Shown here piece by piece: positions 51,893 to 62,737 of a DNA stretch of 64,000 nucleotides (the first letter of the stretch is position 1; the number at the start of each line of letters is the position of its first letter). The notes beneath the pieces were generated by a model that saw only the letters and a list, made by a program, of their open reading frames with translations, was not told the origin of the DNA and searched no databases. The position numbers and the translations under genes are program-made. The DNA is from Paenibacillus sp. FSL H8-0079 (lineage in GTDB: Bacteria; Bacillota; Bacilli; Paenibacillales; Paenibacillaceae): assembly GCF_037991315.1 (NCBI RefSeq), contig NZ_CP150300.1, positions 3,286,001 through 3,350,000 on the forward strand, given 5' to 3'.

Positions 51893-52114
51893 ATGTCTAA
51901 TAAACAATTTGAGATAGAAGACAACACACAAGATGATTTATTGCAAAATCTCCAGAATCACCGCCAGATGTGCACTGTTATAACGACTAACGGAGTTCAT
52001 CTGAAAGGCATAATCGAAGGTTTTGATCGGTATGATATTATTATAATTTCAACAGCAGGAAGAAAAAGTTTGTTAAGTAAAAAAGCAATATCTACCATTA
52101 TTACAGAAGAATGA
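51893..52114 (+). CDS. Divergent Hfq-like (Sm fold) RNA-binding protein
   Basis: A 73-aa protein with the length and fold of Bacillus Hfq. The N-terminal helix LLQNLQNH is followed by the Sm1 strands (TVITTNGVHLKGIIEGFDRY) and an Sm2 motif LLSKKAISTI. In classical Hfq the Sm2 is (Y/F)KHAIST; here Tyr is Ser and His is Lys. The U-binding pocket on the proximal face is thus altered, which suggests a paralogue with another RNA preference. ATG 51893 has GAGAGAGGGATAAC; an upstream TTG (51842) lacks a site. It stands alone. Confidence 0.88.
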   Translation: MSNKQFEIEDNTQDDLLQNLQNHRQMCTVITTNGVHLKGIIEGFDRYDIIIISTAGRKSLLSKKAISTIITEE

Positions 52115-52253
52115 TAAGTATATCTGGGAATGAGTTTGTATCCATTCTTGCACCAGAATCTATGCTTTTCATATTTATACCGTTATAAAAGCGCAACAAA
52201 CGATATCGCAGTAGCGTCTATTCATCCATAGAATAGCAACAGGAGTGAAATAG

Positions 52254-54515
52254 ATGCATGTTAAATGGATGACGATTATAGGTGGCGTTCTCGGATCTAT
52301 GCTTATAGGTGCGTCGAGTGCAGCTGCGGAAGAACGTTTTGTCGATCTGCAGCACTCAAAGTGGGCAGAAGATGGCATTGAATACATGGCGAAGCGTGGA
52401 ACAGTAGCGGGATATGGCAATAGAATATTCAAACCGGAGGCACAGGTGACAAGGGCACAAGCCGTTACTTTTATGGTTCGGGAGCTATATCCAGAGCAGC
52501 TTCAAAAAGAAGTAGTAGGCACGACATATTCGGATGTTCCAACTACACACCCCTTCCATCGAGAGATCACAATAGCAGCCAAAAATGGACTTGCGAGCGG
52601 TTTCCCTAACGGGACCTTTCGACCGGACGCACCGCTAAGCCGCGCAGAGACTGCGGCGTTCCTTACACGGGCATATTCACTTGCAGAAGGTAATGAACCC
52701 GCAAGATGGACAGATACGGACAGGCATTGGGCAGCAGCACCTATTCTTATCATGAGTTCCAATGGTCTGGTCGGCGGATATTCGGATGCTACTTTTCGTC
52801 CAAATCAATCTGTCACGCGCGCTGAATATGCCGTATTTATGGCGCGTGTGATTCGGTTTGAACGCGAAGTCGCCATCCGGACACAAGATTGGGATAAGCT
52901 GATCTCCTATATGACGGTAAGTGAGCAAGTTGGCCAGATGCTTATGCCTGACATCAGGCAGTGGAATGGTAAAGCGACGACGACCGTTAATGAAGGACTG
53001 AAACGCAGTATCCATGATCAGGACCTGGGAGGACTCATTCTTTTCGATAAAAATATTGTAGACGTGAAGCAGCTTACAACGTTCACACACCATCTGCAAA
53101 GGGAAGCCGGTGATATTCCTCTGTTTCTTAGTATCGACCAAGAAGGAGGCGTTATTAAGCGCATTCCAGGCGGGACGAATCTGCCGGGTCAAATGGCGCT
53201 TGGCGCAACGGGAGACACTGTACTGGCTCAAGCCGCCGGGCAGCTGACAGGGGAGGAGCTGAAGGCACTGGGACTGCAGATTAACTTTGCGCCAGTGCTA
53301 GACATCAACAGCAATCCGGACAACCCCATCATTGGCATCCGATCTTTTGGCTCGAATGCAGATTTGGTGACGCGGCTTGGTCTCGCCACAATACAGGGCT
53401 TACAGCAATCCGGGGTGATGGCGGCAGTGAAGCATTTTCCGGGGCATGGAGATACGCAGGTAGACTCCCATCTCGGAATGCCGGTATTAACTCATAATCG
53501 GGAGCGTCTTGATGCGGTAGAGTTAAAACCGTTTCGGGCTGCAATCGAGAATGGGGTAGAGATGATTATGACCGCACATATTGCTTTCCCTGCCATAGAT
53601 AACGAGCATGTCACTTCACTCAAAGACGGAGAGCGTGTGCCGATCCCGGCCACCTTATCGAAAAAGGTACTGACCGGACTGCTTCGCGGAGAGCTAGGAT
53701 ATGAAGGTCTTATCATTTCAGATGCGTTTACCATGAATGCAATTGCGGAGCATTTTGGGGAGAATACATCGGTAGAACGCGCCGTTTCCGCAGGTGTTGA
53801 TATCATCCTTATGCCGAAAGATTCAGCAGCCGCCCATCAAACGCTGGTGAATGCAGTGAACAATGGCATTTTAGCGGATGAAACCATACATGCATCCGTC
53901 AAGAGAATCTTGGAGATGAAATCGAAATATGGTTTGTTTGAACGCAGCGAATCGCTTGAACAAAAGCTAGCTCAGCTTAACGGGATTATCGGATCGAAGG
54001 CGCATCGGGAAATTGAGCGGGAAATCGCAGAGCGAGCAGTCACTGTACTCAGTAGCCGCGAAGGTGTGCTTCCTGATCCAATTAAGCAAGGCGATCGGGT
54101 TGTTATTGTCGCAGCCGAGCAGGAACAGGCAAAACAGCTTGAGAAGCAGCTATTGCAAGCCGCTAATAACCTGTCATTAAAGACAGAAATATCAGTTGTT
54201 GGTCAAGGTAAAATGAACGAAACGCTCCAGGCGATTGGCAAAGCAGATTACGTCATTCTTGCTTCTTACCAATTCCGTAATGTGGCCAGCCAGTTTGGAT
54301 GGAGCGATTATCAAACCTTGATTAATGCGATGAACAAGAATGATCAGCGATACACGCTGTTGTCTCTTGGTAACCCTTACGAAATGATTTATTTGCAGGA
54401 CGTGCGCTCAGGGATTGCTGTGTATGGAAAGCAGGAGACTAATACGTCTGCTGGAATCAAAGTATTGCTTGGCCAACTGAAAGCTGGAGGAAAGTTACCC
54501 GTACAAACGGATTAA
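52254..54515 (+). CDS. Surface-anchored GH3 beta-N-acetylhexosaminidase with three SLH domains
   Basis: A 753-aa exported enzyme. Signal peptide 1-25 (ASSAAAEE). Three SLH domains (about 27-205; each with a TRAxA-type motif: VTRAQAVTF, LSRAETAAF, VTRAEYAVF) bind cell wall polymer. The GH3 domain (about 215-570) has the NagZ features DQEGG, KHFPGHGDTQVDSH (the His/Asp acid-base loop) and the nucleophile Asp in IISDAFTMNAI; a C-terminal domain follows (600-753). It likely removes GlcNAc from wall fragments at the cell surface. Ribosome site AGGAGTG. Confidence 0.94.
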   Translation: MHVKWMTIIGGVLGSMLIGASSAAAEERFVDLQHSKWAEDGIEYMAKRGTVAGYGNRIFKPEAQVTRAQAVTFMVRELYPEQLQKEVVGTTYSDVPTTHPFHREITIAAKNGLASGFPNGTFRPDAPLSRAETAAFLTRAYSLAEGNEPARWTDTDRHWAAAPILIMSSNGLVGGYSDATFRPNQSVTRAEYAVFMARVIRFEREVAIRTQDWDKLISYMTVSEQVGQMLMPDIRQWNGKATTTVNEGLKRSIHDQDLGGLILFDKNIVDVKQLTTFTHHLQREAGDIPLFLSIDQEGGVIKRIPGGTNLPGQMALGATGDTVLAQAAGQLTGEELKALGLQINFAPVLDINSNPDNPIIGIRSFGSNADLVTRLGLATIQGLQQSGVMAAVKHFPGHGDTQVDSHLGMPVLTHNRERLDAVELKPFRAAIENGVEMIMTAHIAFPAIDNEHVTSLKDGERVPIPATLSKKVLTGLLRGELGYEGLIISDAFTMNAIAEHFGENTSVERAVSAGVDIILMPKDSAAAHQTLVNAVNNGILADETIHASVKRILEMKSKYGLFERSESLEQKLAQLNGIIGSKAHREIEREIAERAVTVLSSREGVLPDPIKQGDRVVIVAAEQEQAKQLEKQLLQAANNLSLKTEISVVGQGKMNETLQAIGKADYVILASYQFRNVASQFGWSDYQTLINAMNKNDQRYTLLSLGNPYEMIYLQDVRSGIAVYGKQETNTSAGIKVLLGQLKAGGKLPVQTD

Positions 54516-54589
54516 ATGATACTTTATAGAACATTAATGTAAACAAGTGAAAAAGAGAAACTGTGTTGTCCCGTCAAAATACCCCCTTA

Positions 54590-54615
54590 AGTCGCTATTA
54601 TAGCGGCTTTTTTTG
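54590..54615 (+). terminator. Terminator after the SLH-GH3 gene
   Basis: AGTCGCTA (54590-54597), TTA loop, TAGCGGCT (54601-54608) and seven T. Nearly the same as the terminator at 1091. Confidence 0.9.
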
Positions 54616-54724
54616 ATTTGCAGGTCATTATTCTTATATAGAATAACTTGACCCATCTCAGATGGCATACGAGAACGTATCGCACTCTTGGTGTTAAAAA
54701 AAGATTGCACAATTTTAACCACAA

Positions 54725-54740
54725 TTGAAAGCGAATACAT
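54725..54740 (+). promoter_or_regulatory. cre (CcpA) site upstream of the beta-glucoside PTS gene
   Basis: TTGAAAGCGAATACAT matches the cre consensus at all 16 positions. The 54616-54886 gap also has TTTGAA-N8-TTCAAA (about 54830-54850), a possible operator. No clear antiterminator (RAT) site and no other gene is seen. Confidence 0.8.
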
Positions 54741-54886
54741 TGTTTAATCAAAATTGTACGTAAAGGATGTATGATTTGAGCAATCTATATACACGAAAAG
54801 TCAATAAAATAACGAATGTAACCGCTTATTTGAAAACGAACGTTCAAAAAATGCTGTGGTTAATAACCGAGTAGAGGTGAAGTGAT

Positions 54887-56353
54887 ATGGATTATAAAGA
54901 ACTGTCCAAACAAATCGTGAAAAACATTGGTGGGGAGAAGAACGTGACTTCTTTGATGCACTGTGCAACACGATTAAGATTTGTTTTGAAGGACCCGGAC
55001 AAGGCAAACAAAAACAAATTGATGGAGCTAGACGGGGTGATTCAGGCCTTGGAGGCAACCGGTCAGTATCATGTGGTCATCGGTAGTCAAGTATCAAAGG
55101 TCTTTGATGACATACAGCGTCTTTACTCATTTAACAGTGATTCCGGAGACGACGAAGAAGCAACATCCACGCCGCAGGAAAAGCAATCAAATGAAAGCAA
55201 ACCTGCAAAAAAGAAAAATCCGATCAGTAAACTGCTGGAGACGGTCATCAGCATTATGGGACCTTTGATTGGAGTTATGGCAGCAACGGGTATTGTCAAA
55301 GGATTCTTGGCTTTGTTCCTGTCACTAGGATGGATTGTGGATTCAAGTGGAACTTACAAAGTTTTGTATGTCGTCGCGGACGTAATCTTCTACTTTATGC
55401 CAGTCTTTGTCGGCTTCTCCGCAGCTAAACGTTTCAAAATGAACGAACTGGTGGGTATGGCGATCGGTGCTGCATTATTCTATCCAACGCTGGCAGAATT
55501 GCTTAAGGCTGACCCAATCAGCGTACTGATGTCAGGCTCGCTACTAGAGGCACCCGTGTATACGACATTTGCAGGAATTCCTGTTTTGTTAGCCAGTTAC
55601 TCAGCGACAATTATTCCTGCGATTCTTGCGGTGTATTTTGCATCCAAGGTCGAACGTGTTGCCAAGAAATATATACCTTCGGTCATTTCAAGCTTCGGAG
55701 TTCCACTGGTGGTGCTGTTAATCTCTATTCCAGTTACACTGATTGTAATTGGACCACTAGCCATGCTGTTAAGCCAGATGATTGCTAAAGGGATTCTCAG
55801 TGTGTACGGCTTGAGTCCAACATTAATCAGCGCCCTTTTAGGTGGGTTGTGGATTCCGATGGTTGCCGTGGGCCTGCATGGTGCTATTGTGCCGATCGCT
55901 CTGACGAACTTCTTCACGAACGGTTATGATGTCATCTTCCCAATGATTACAGGCCACTCGTTCGCGATTGCTGGTGCAATTGTAGCTATGGGCATGAAAA
56001 ACGCCAACAAAAAACAAAAAGGGCTTGCTTATTCCGCTGGTTTTAACTCGGGGCTTATGGGGGTCATTGAACCAGCCTTGTACGGATTCTTGCTGGCGGA
56101 GAAGAAAATTTTAACGATGGTATGTATTGTGTCAGGTATTGGTGGAGGAGCCATTGGATATTTTGGAGCCAAACTTTTGCAACTGACACCGGGTGGAATC
56201 TTCGCTCTGCCAGGATTTATTGATACTCAAAATTCTGGAACACAGGTAGGTTTTATCGTAGTACTGGTTGTTATGATCCTGTCATTTGTTATACCTTTTG
56301 GTCTTACGTTACTGATGTATCGCGGTAAAAAAGAAGATACTTCAAACAAATAA
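54887..56353 (+). CDS. PTS beta-glucoside-type transporter, EIIBC subunit
   Basis: A 488-aa membrane transporter that imports and phosphorylates a beta-glucoside. The EIIB domain (1-85) has the phospho-Cys in MHCATRLRF. A charged linker (about 90-120) leads to EIIC (about 125-480), with roughly ten transmembrane segments and the conserved GLHGAI and G(V/I)IEPALYG motifs. No EIIA domain is attached, so it needs EIIA from another gene. ATG 54887 follows GAGGTGA. It is the first gene of the GH1/GH3 set and has a perfect cre upstream. Confidence 0.94.
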   Translation: MDYKELSKQIVKNIGGEKNVTSLMHCATRLRFVLKDPDKANKNKLMELDGVIQALEATGQYHVVIGSQVSKVFDDIQRLYSFNSDSGDDEEATSTPQEKQSNESKPAKKKNPISKLLETVISIMGPLIGVMAATGIVKGFLALFLSLGWIVDSSGTYKVLYVVADVIFYFMPVFVGFSAAKRFKMNELVGMAIGAALFYPTLAELLKADPISVLMSGSLLEAPVYTTFAGIPVLLASYSATIIPAILAVYFASKVERVAKKYIPSVISSFGVPLVVLLISIPVTLIVIGPLAMLLSQMIAKGILSVYGLSPTLISALLGGLWIPMVAVGLHGAIVPIALTNFFTNGYDVIFPMITGHSFAIAGAIVAMGMKNANKKQKGLAYSAGFNSGLMGVIEPALYGFLLAEKKILTMVCIVSGIGGGAIGYFGAKLLQLTPGGIFALPGFIDTQNSGTQVGFIVVLVVMILSFVIPFGLTLLMYRGKKEDTSNK

Positions 56354-56362
56354 ACGGATTAG

Positions 56363-57823
<1,461 letters not shown>

Positions 57824-57850
57824 GGTGATTTCTGTAATTTAATCTCGTCT

Positions 57851-57878
57851 GGTCGTCTCGTAAAAGGGACGACCTTTT
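57851..57878 (+). terminator. Weak terminator or attenuator between GH1 and GH3 genes
   Basis: A perfect 7-bp stem GGTCGTC/GACGACC with a 10-nt loop is followed by four T only. The GH3 gene starts 33 bp further on, so partial read-through is likely. Confidence 0.6.
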
Positions 57879-57910
57879 AAATATAATCATTGATACGAAG
57901 GAGAATGTTT

Positions 57911-60115
57911 ATGATCGATTTGGCTCAACAACAACGTAATCACATACAGGACTTAATCAGCCAAATGACGCTTGAAGAAAAGGTAGGGCAAATGAATCAG
58001 GCATCCGTTTCCATTGTAGGCGGGTTCGATGTCTCGTTCGAAGAACTCATTGAAATGCTCACAGATGGTCGGTTGAGTCAGGGTGAATTCAGTAAAATAA
58101 TGGAAACGGCTGAGCAGGATTATCATGAGGATGAGATTCGGGCAGGAAAGATCGGATCCATCATGCTTCAAAATGCAGAGAAAGCAAATGAGTTGCAAAA
58201 AATTGCATTGGAAGAAAGCCGTCTTGGCATACCTCTCATTATTGGTCTGGATGTAATCCATGGATTTCGCACCGTATTCCCAATCGCGTTGGCAGAGGCA
58301 TGTTCCTTCGACAATGATCTGTTCTTAAGAACGGCCCGAATGGCTGCGAGAGAATCAAGAATGGAGGGTATTAACTGGCATTTTGCTCCTATGATTGATG
58401 TATCGAGAGATGCAAGATGGGGAAGAGTATCCGAAGGTCCAGGTGAAGATCCTTACCTCGTATCTGAGTTTGCCAGAGCAAAGGTCAAGGGCCTTCAAGG
58501 TGATACGTCCAATCCAGCAAATTACGTAGCTGCTTGCCTGAAGCACTTTGTCGCTTATGGAGCGGCAGAATCAGGTCGAGATTACAATACAACGAGCATG
58601 TCTAATTCTCTGTTACACAATGTCTACTTGCCACCGTTCAAAGCGGCTGTAGAAGAAGGAGCAACTACGGTCATGGCTGCGTTCAATGATCTTAACGGTG
58701 TTCCTTGTACGGTAAATGGAAAGCTTCTCAACGAAGTATTAAAAGAAAGATACGGGTTTGACGGTTTTGTCGTCAGTGATGCGAACGGAATCAGGGAATG
58801 TGTTACCCATGGATCAGCTGAAGATGAGAAAGCAGCAGGGTTACAGGCGGCACGTGCCGGTATCGATATGGATATGGGAACTAGCATTTTCAGCAACCAC
58901 TTGCCCCAACTTGTAAAGTCTGGTGAACTGGAGGAAGACATTCTAAATCAAGCAGTAGAACGAATTCTATCCGTCAAGATGTGGCTTGGCTTGTTTGATA
59001 GTCCTTACGTCAATATTGAGGATCGTATGGTTACAATTCCTCATGAACATCGGGAACTAGCGCAGGAAGCGGCTGCCAAATCAATCGTACTTCTAAAAAA
59101 TAATGAACATCTCTTGCCTCTTAACAAGGATCAAAAGATTAGTATCATTGGTGAATTGGCTGACAAAGCATCCGAAGTTGTAGGTGCTTGGTCCATCAGT
59201 TGGAAAGAGGAAGATTGCGTATCTGTGTTGAACGGTTTACAGCAACAGAGCGATAAGGTTAGATATTTTGAAACGGGCGGACTTACCGAAGAAATCAATG
59301 AAGATGAGCTGCAAAAAGCGATTGATTACGGTGATATCGTCATCGCGGTGGTAGGAGAACAAGTTTCGATGTCGGGAGAAGCGGCATCTCGGGCGAATAT
59401 TGGACTCCCCGGTCAGCAGCAGGAATTATTAAGGATGATCAAAGCCGCTGGCAAACCGGTTGTAGCTATTTTGATGAACGGTCGGCCTCTTGCATTGGAA
59501 TGGGAAGCTGAGAACCTTGACGCATTGTTAGAAACATGGCATCTTGGTATTGAGATGGGGAGCGCCATCGCAGACGTGGTCTTCGGTATCACAAACCCAA
59601 GCGGGAAACTTTCAGTATCGATTCCTAGGGTTACGGGCCAATGCCCCGTGTATTACAATCATCCTAGTACTGGTAGACCAGCAGGTAAAAGCAAATTCAC
59701 TTCAAGGTATCTCGATGTGGATAACGACGCTCTGTACCCATTTGGTTTCGGGCTATCGTATACTGAATTTGCATATAGTAATCTTGAAGTTATCGAAGAA
59801 AGCCATGAACTGCTCATTTCTGTTGAAGTAGCCAATATAGGCAGTCGAAACGGTGAGGAAGTTGTTCAACTATACACTCGCGACAAGGTCGCTTCTATTG
59901 TTCGCCCTGTGAAGGAGCTAAAAAGCTATCAACGTATCTCTCTTGAAGCTGGTTCCTCTCACAACGTCCAGTTCCACTTGCCAAAAGATCAGCTTGGCTT
60001 CTACGATAATGATGGAAAGTACCAACTTGAGAATGGTGCATTTACAATCTTTGTTGGTGGAAGTAGCAGGGAATGCCTAAGTCAAGACGTGCACATTCAA
60101 TTTTCACTACATTGA
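57911..60115 (+). CDS. bglX: GH3 beta-glucosidase (BglX type), cytoplasmic
   Basis: A 734-aa GH3 enzyme without a signal peptide. Domain 1 has MTLEEKVGQMNQ, RWGRVSEGPGEDPYL, CLKHFVAYGAAESGRDYN and the nucleophile Asp in FVVSDANGIREC; domain 2 (about 380-580) ends in NPSGKLSVS; a fibronectin-III-like domain closes the protein (about 640-734). It removes glucose, or xylose in some relatives, from non-reducing ends. ATG 57911 has AAGGAG 7 nt upstream; a TTG at 57890 lacks a site. Confidence 0.93.
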   Translation: MIDLAQQQRNHIQDLISQMTLEEKVGQMNQASVSIVGGFDVSFEELIEMLTDGRLSQGEFSKIMETAEQDYHEDEIRAGKIGSIMLQNAEKANELQKIALEESRLGIPLIIGLDVIHGFRTVFPIALAEACSFDNDLFLRTARMAARESRMEGINWHFAPMIDVSRDARWGRVSEGPGEDPYLVSEFARAKVKGLQGDTSNPANYVAACLKHFVAYGAAESGRDYNTTSMSNSLLHNVYLPPFKAAVEEGATTVMAAFNDLNGVPCTVNGKLLNEVLKERYGFDGFVVSDANGIRECVTHGSAEDEKAAGLQAARAGIDMDMGTSIFSNHLPQLVKSGELEEDILNQAVERILSVKMWLGLFDSPYVNIEDRMVTIPHEHRELAQEAAAKSIVLLKNNEHLLPLNKDQKISIIGELADKASEVVGAWSISWKEEDCVSVLNGLQQQSDKVRYFETGGLTEEINEDELQKAIDYGDIVIAVVGEQVSMSGEAASRANIGLPGQQQELLRMIKAAGKPVVAILMNGRPLALEWEAENLDALLETWHLGIEMGSAIADVVFGITNPSGKLSVSIPRVTGQCPVYYNHPSTGRPAGKSKFTSRYLDVDNDALYPFGFGLSYTEFAYSNLEVIEESHELLISVEVANIGSRNGEEVVQLYTRDKVASIVRPVKELKSYQRISLEAGSSHNVQFHLPKDQLGFYDNDGKYQLENGAFTIFVGGSSRECLSQDVHIQFSLH

Positions 60116-60137
60116 TCTAAAAATAAGAATTGAAATC

Positions 60138-60177
60138 AGCCATGAACGCGAAATGTTTTTGCGTTTGTGGCTTTTTT
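60138..60177 (+). terminator. Terminator/attenuator directly before the AraC-GH39 gene
   Basis: AGCCATGAACGC (60138-60149) pairs with GCGTTTGTGGCT (60161-60172), two G-T wobbles, then six T. The AraC ribosome site (GGAGGATCG) starts at 60178, immediately after, so the downstream gene has no room for its own promoter. Confidence 0.82.
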
Positions 60178-60188
60178 GGAGGATCGTT

Positions 60189-62600
60189 ATGAAACTTGTA
60201 AACCCGTGGGAGAATATCGCGATTCAACAAATCAGACCTGGAAGCAGCATCCATAATTTTGATGGGAAAGTTCATATCCTCTATGTGTTGAAGGGCTCTA
60301 TTGAAGTTGAAAGTGAAGAGGAATCGATCAAGGTCGAGTCGCCAGGGTTTTATATTTTACCGAGATCCGAATCCTTTCATTTGACGTCACCCCAGACTCT
60401 TTCCTATGATATCGCTCTCTATTATAACTATGATAAGAATCAAGGGGACAATGGGTACCAGTTCGAGTTTCGTGGCGATTCGAGAAAAGGCGGGAATGGT
60501 AGTGACGAGGAGATGAATCATCTTGCCAATAAGCTGCTCTCCGGATTTTATTTGGAGAAAAGCAGCATATCTGACGTCGAGGTATTTAACCTGTACTTCT
60601 CAATGTTGAGCTTGCTGGAGAGAAAGTATTATAAGGAAGTTCCCATACGAAGCAATAAAAGTATGCGTAGCCGAATCGAAGAAATTAAATTCTACCTGGG
60701 TAACAACTTCGAGAAAGATATCAAGTTGAAGGATATCGCCAAGAAGTTCTTCGTATCAGAACAGTATCTGTCGCGGACATTCTCTGAAATTGTCGGACAA
60801 TCGCTAAGCGATTATCTGCTGGAGCATCGAATGCGCAATGTGGAACGACAACTGGTCGAGACAAACGATCCGGTAACCTCTATTGGATACGAGGCGGGGT
60901 TTACGAATATCAATTCCTTCAACCGACTCTTCAAAAAGAGACATGGTATTAGTCCGAGCACATTCCGTAAAACGAAGACCTCTATTCAGGTTCATCAGAG
61001 TATTGAAACACAGGAATGCGATCAAAAAGAATTAGAAGCCGTTCTGCAGCATGTGAATCAGGAGAAGAAGCGTAAAATTCGAATAGAAGCACAGAATAGC
61101 GAAAAGATAAGGCTCTCGTCCGCAATCTTGAATGTAGGACAAGCTTCGAAACTGCTGGTGACTGAGTTGAACGATCAACTTGCGGCATTTGAAAAGCACA
61201 ACATATTTGAGTTCTCAAGAGTAAGTGGACTTCTGAACAGAAGCATGTTTCGTGTGGATGGAAATACTCCTGATTATGCTCTAGTTGTAAAAGCAATTGG
61301 AAAGCTTGTGGCCAGAGGTTGGAAGCCGTTTATTGTGCTTAATCCTCCCGAAGCCGCCGAAGTCGTTACGAGTGTTGGTCATAACCATAGAACATACTCC
61401 TGGGAAAACTGGCTAAAGGAAATTCAAGAATTGTTCCGACTGCTACTCAATCATTACGGAAAATCAGTGATGGCCCAATGGAAAATCGAAGTGGTCCGTT
61501 CCAGCCCCTGGTATTATGAGACGGGTGTTAATCATGGTTCTAATCGATTCAAAGGAAAACTTCGCAATTATGACTTATCTTTGGATGAAGACTTTGTTAA
61601 ATACTACGATGAAGTTCGGAAAGTACTAAAAAAGGTGGAACCCGGTTTACAGGTAGGCATCGGAGGCATTGTGTTAGAGGTTAAGGAAATGCATCGAGAT
61701 GGCTTTGTGGCTCAGCTCGTGCAGGAGGGTATGGAACCAGACTTCTGTGGAATTTCTGCACTACCTTATTCCAAAAAGAACAGCACCAGTAACGGTAAAT
61801 CTGCAATCGTCAAGTCAACCAAAGAAAATTATATATTGATGATGACTCAAAGCCTGTTTACGTACCTGGAAGATTATCTGAACGTTCCGGACCTCTATCT
61901 CACCGAATTTAACATTACGTCATCGAGTCGGGATCAGTTGAACGATATGGCATTCAAAGGATTATATATACTTCACCATCATCTGGGTCTCAGTGACTTC
62001 TACAAAGGCATTGGTTATTGGTTGATGTCAGATTTAGCTTATTCTAATGAAACTGCGGCGGAAACCATCGAGTTTAGTGGTGGTCCTGGACTCCTAACCG
62101 TGAGTGGTATTCCCAAAATCGGCTTTTATGCCTACGAATTCCTGAACAAACTTGGCAAAACATTGCTTTATCGGGATTCATCCTTATTCATCACCAAAAA
62201 CGAAGATGAGAATATTACAATTTTGGCTTATTTGTACGCTCCGGTGGACCCGTCATATTTCAGTTCGTTCGAAAAATACGATATGAACAGTAACAAACTC
62301 ATCTTCCATAACCCTGTATCCAAAAATATGATATTACAACTCTCCAATCTGCCTGCTGACTGCCGTAACTACAGAGCTATCGTTAAAAAAATGAGCTTTA
62401 ACGATGGAAATGCATTAGATGAGGCTTTGAAGATGACCAGTCTAAATTCATTCGACATGGAAACTATTGATTACTTGAAAGTCCGGAGTATTCCGGTAAC
62501 TTACATGAGACATATCCATACCCGTGGGGGAACACTGGAAATGGATATTAAGATTGAGCCTCAACAGATACTCTGTATTACATTGGAGCGAATGTATTGA
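60189..62600 (+). CDS. AraC family regulator fused to a degenerate GH39 xylosidase-like domain
   Basis: An 803-aa one-component regulator. A cupin-like domain (1-90; HNFDGKVHILYVLKGSIEVES) precedes the AraC helix-turn-helix (about 165-262; LKDIAKKFFVSEQYLSRTF, IGYEAGFTNINSFNRLFKKR) and a TIM-barrel-like region (about 300-800) resembling GH39. The GH39 nucleophile motif is kept (Glu573 in LTEFNIT). The acid/base NEP motif is lost (WKIEVVRSSP near 431-440). The domain thus looks like a sugar sensor derived from an enzyme. Targets probably include the upstream PTS/GH1/GH3 genes. ATG 60189 has GGAGGATCG. Confidence 0.9.
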   Translation: MKLVNPWENIAIQQIRPGSSIHNFDGKVHILYVLKGSIEVESEEESIKVESPGFYILPRSESFHLTSPQTLSYDIALYYNYDKNQGDNGYQFEFRGDSRKGGNGSDEEMNHLANKLLSGFYLEKSSISDVEVFNLYFSMLSLLERKYYKEVPIRSNKSMRSRIEEIKFYLGNNFEKDIKLKDIAKKFFVSEQYLSRTFSEIVGQSLSDYLLEHRMRNVERQLVETNDPVTSIGYEAGFTNINSFNRLFKKRHGISPSTFRKTKTSIQVHQSIETQECDQKELEAVLQHVNQEKKRKIRIEAQNSEKIRLSSAILNVGQASKLLVTELNDQLAAFEKHNIFEFSRVSGLLNRSMFRVDGNTPDYALVVKAIGKLVARGWKPFIVLNPPEAAEVVTSVGHNHRTYSWENWLKEIQELFRLLLNHYGKSVMAQWKIEVVRSSPWYYETGVNHGSNRFKGKLRNYDLSLDEDFVKYYDEVRKVLKKVEPGLQVGIGGIVLEVKEMHRDGFVAQLVQEGMEPDFCGISALPYSKKNSTSNGKSAIVKSTKENYILMMTQSLFTYLEDYLNVPDLYLTEFNITSSSRDQLNDMAFKGLYILHHHLGLSDFYKGIGYWLMSDLAYSNETAAETIEFSGGPGLLTVSGIPKIGFYAYEFLNKLGKTLLYRDSSLFITKNEDENITILAYLYAPVDPSYFSSFEKYDMNSNKLIFHNPVSKNMILQLSNLPADCRNYRAIVKKMSFNDGNALDEALKMTSLNSFDMETIDYLKVRSIPVTYMRHIHTRGGTLEMDIKIEPQQILCITLERMY

Positions 62601-62683
62601 GACTATATTTTCTAATTGAAAAACGAATATAAAAAATATCTGCGATCAAATCCTTCAACTGCATCCCGAAGGCAGAGAAGATG

Positions 62684-62719
62684 CAAAAGACTGATCCATC
62701 TGCTGGAATCAGTCTTTTG
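62684..62719 (+). terminator. Bidirectional terminator between AraC-GH39 and TetR genes
   Basis: CAAAAGACTGAT (62684-62695) pairs perfectly with ATCAGTCTTTTG (62708-62719); the stem extends by CCA/TGG. The flanking A and T runs allow termination on both strands. Confidence 0.88.
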
Positions 62720-62737
62720 TACTTTCTGAATATGTCC

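Noticed and set aside
54616-54886. RAT antiterminator site of a LicT/BglG system before the PTS gene
   Set aside because: No hairpin-overlapping RAT consensus could be found; a cre box and the AraC-GH39 regulator explain control better.
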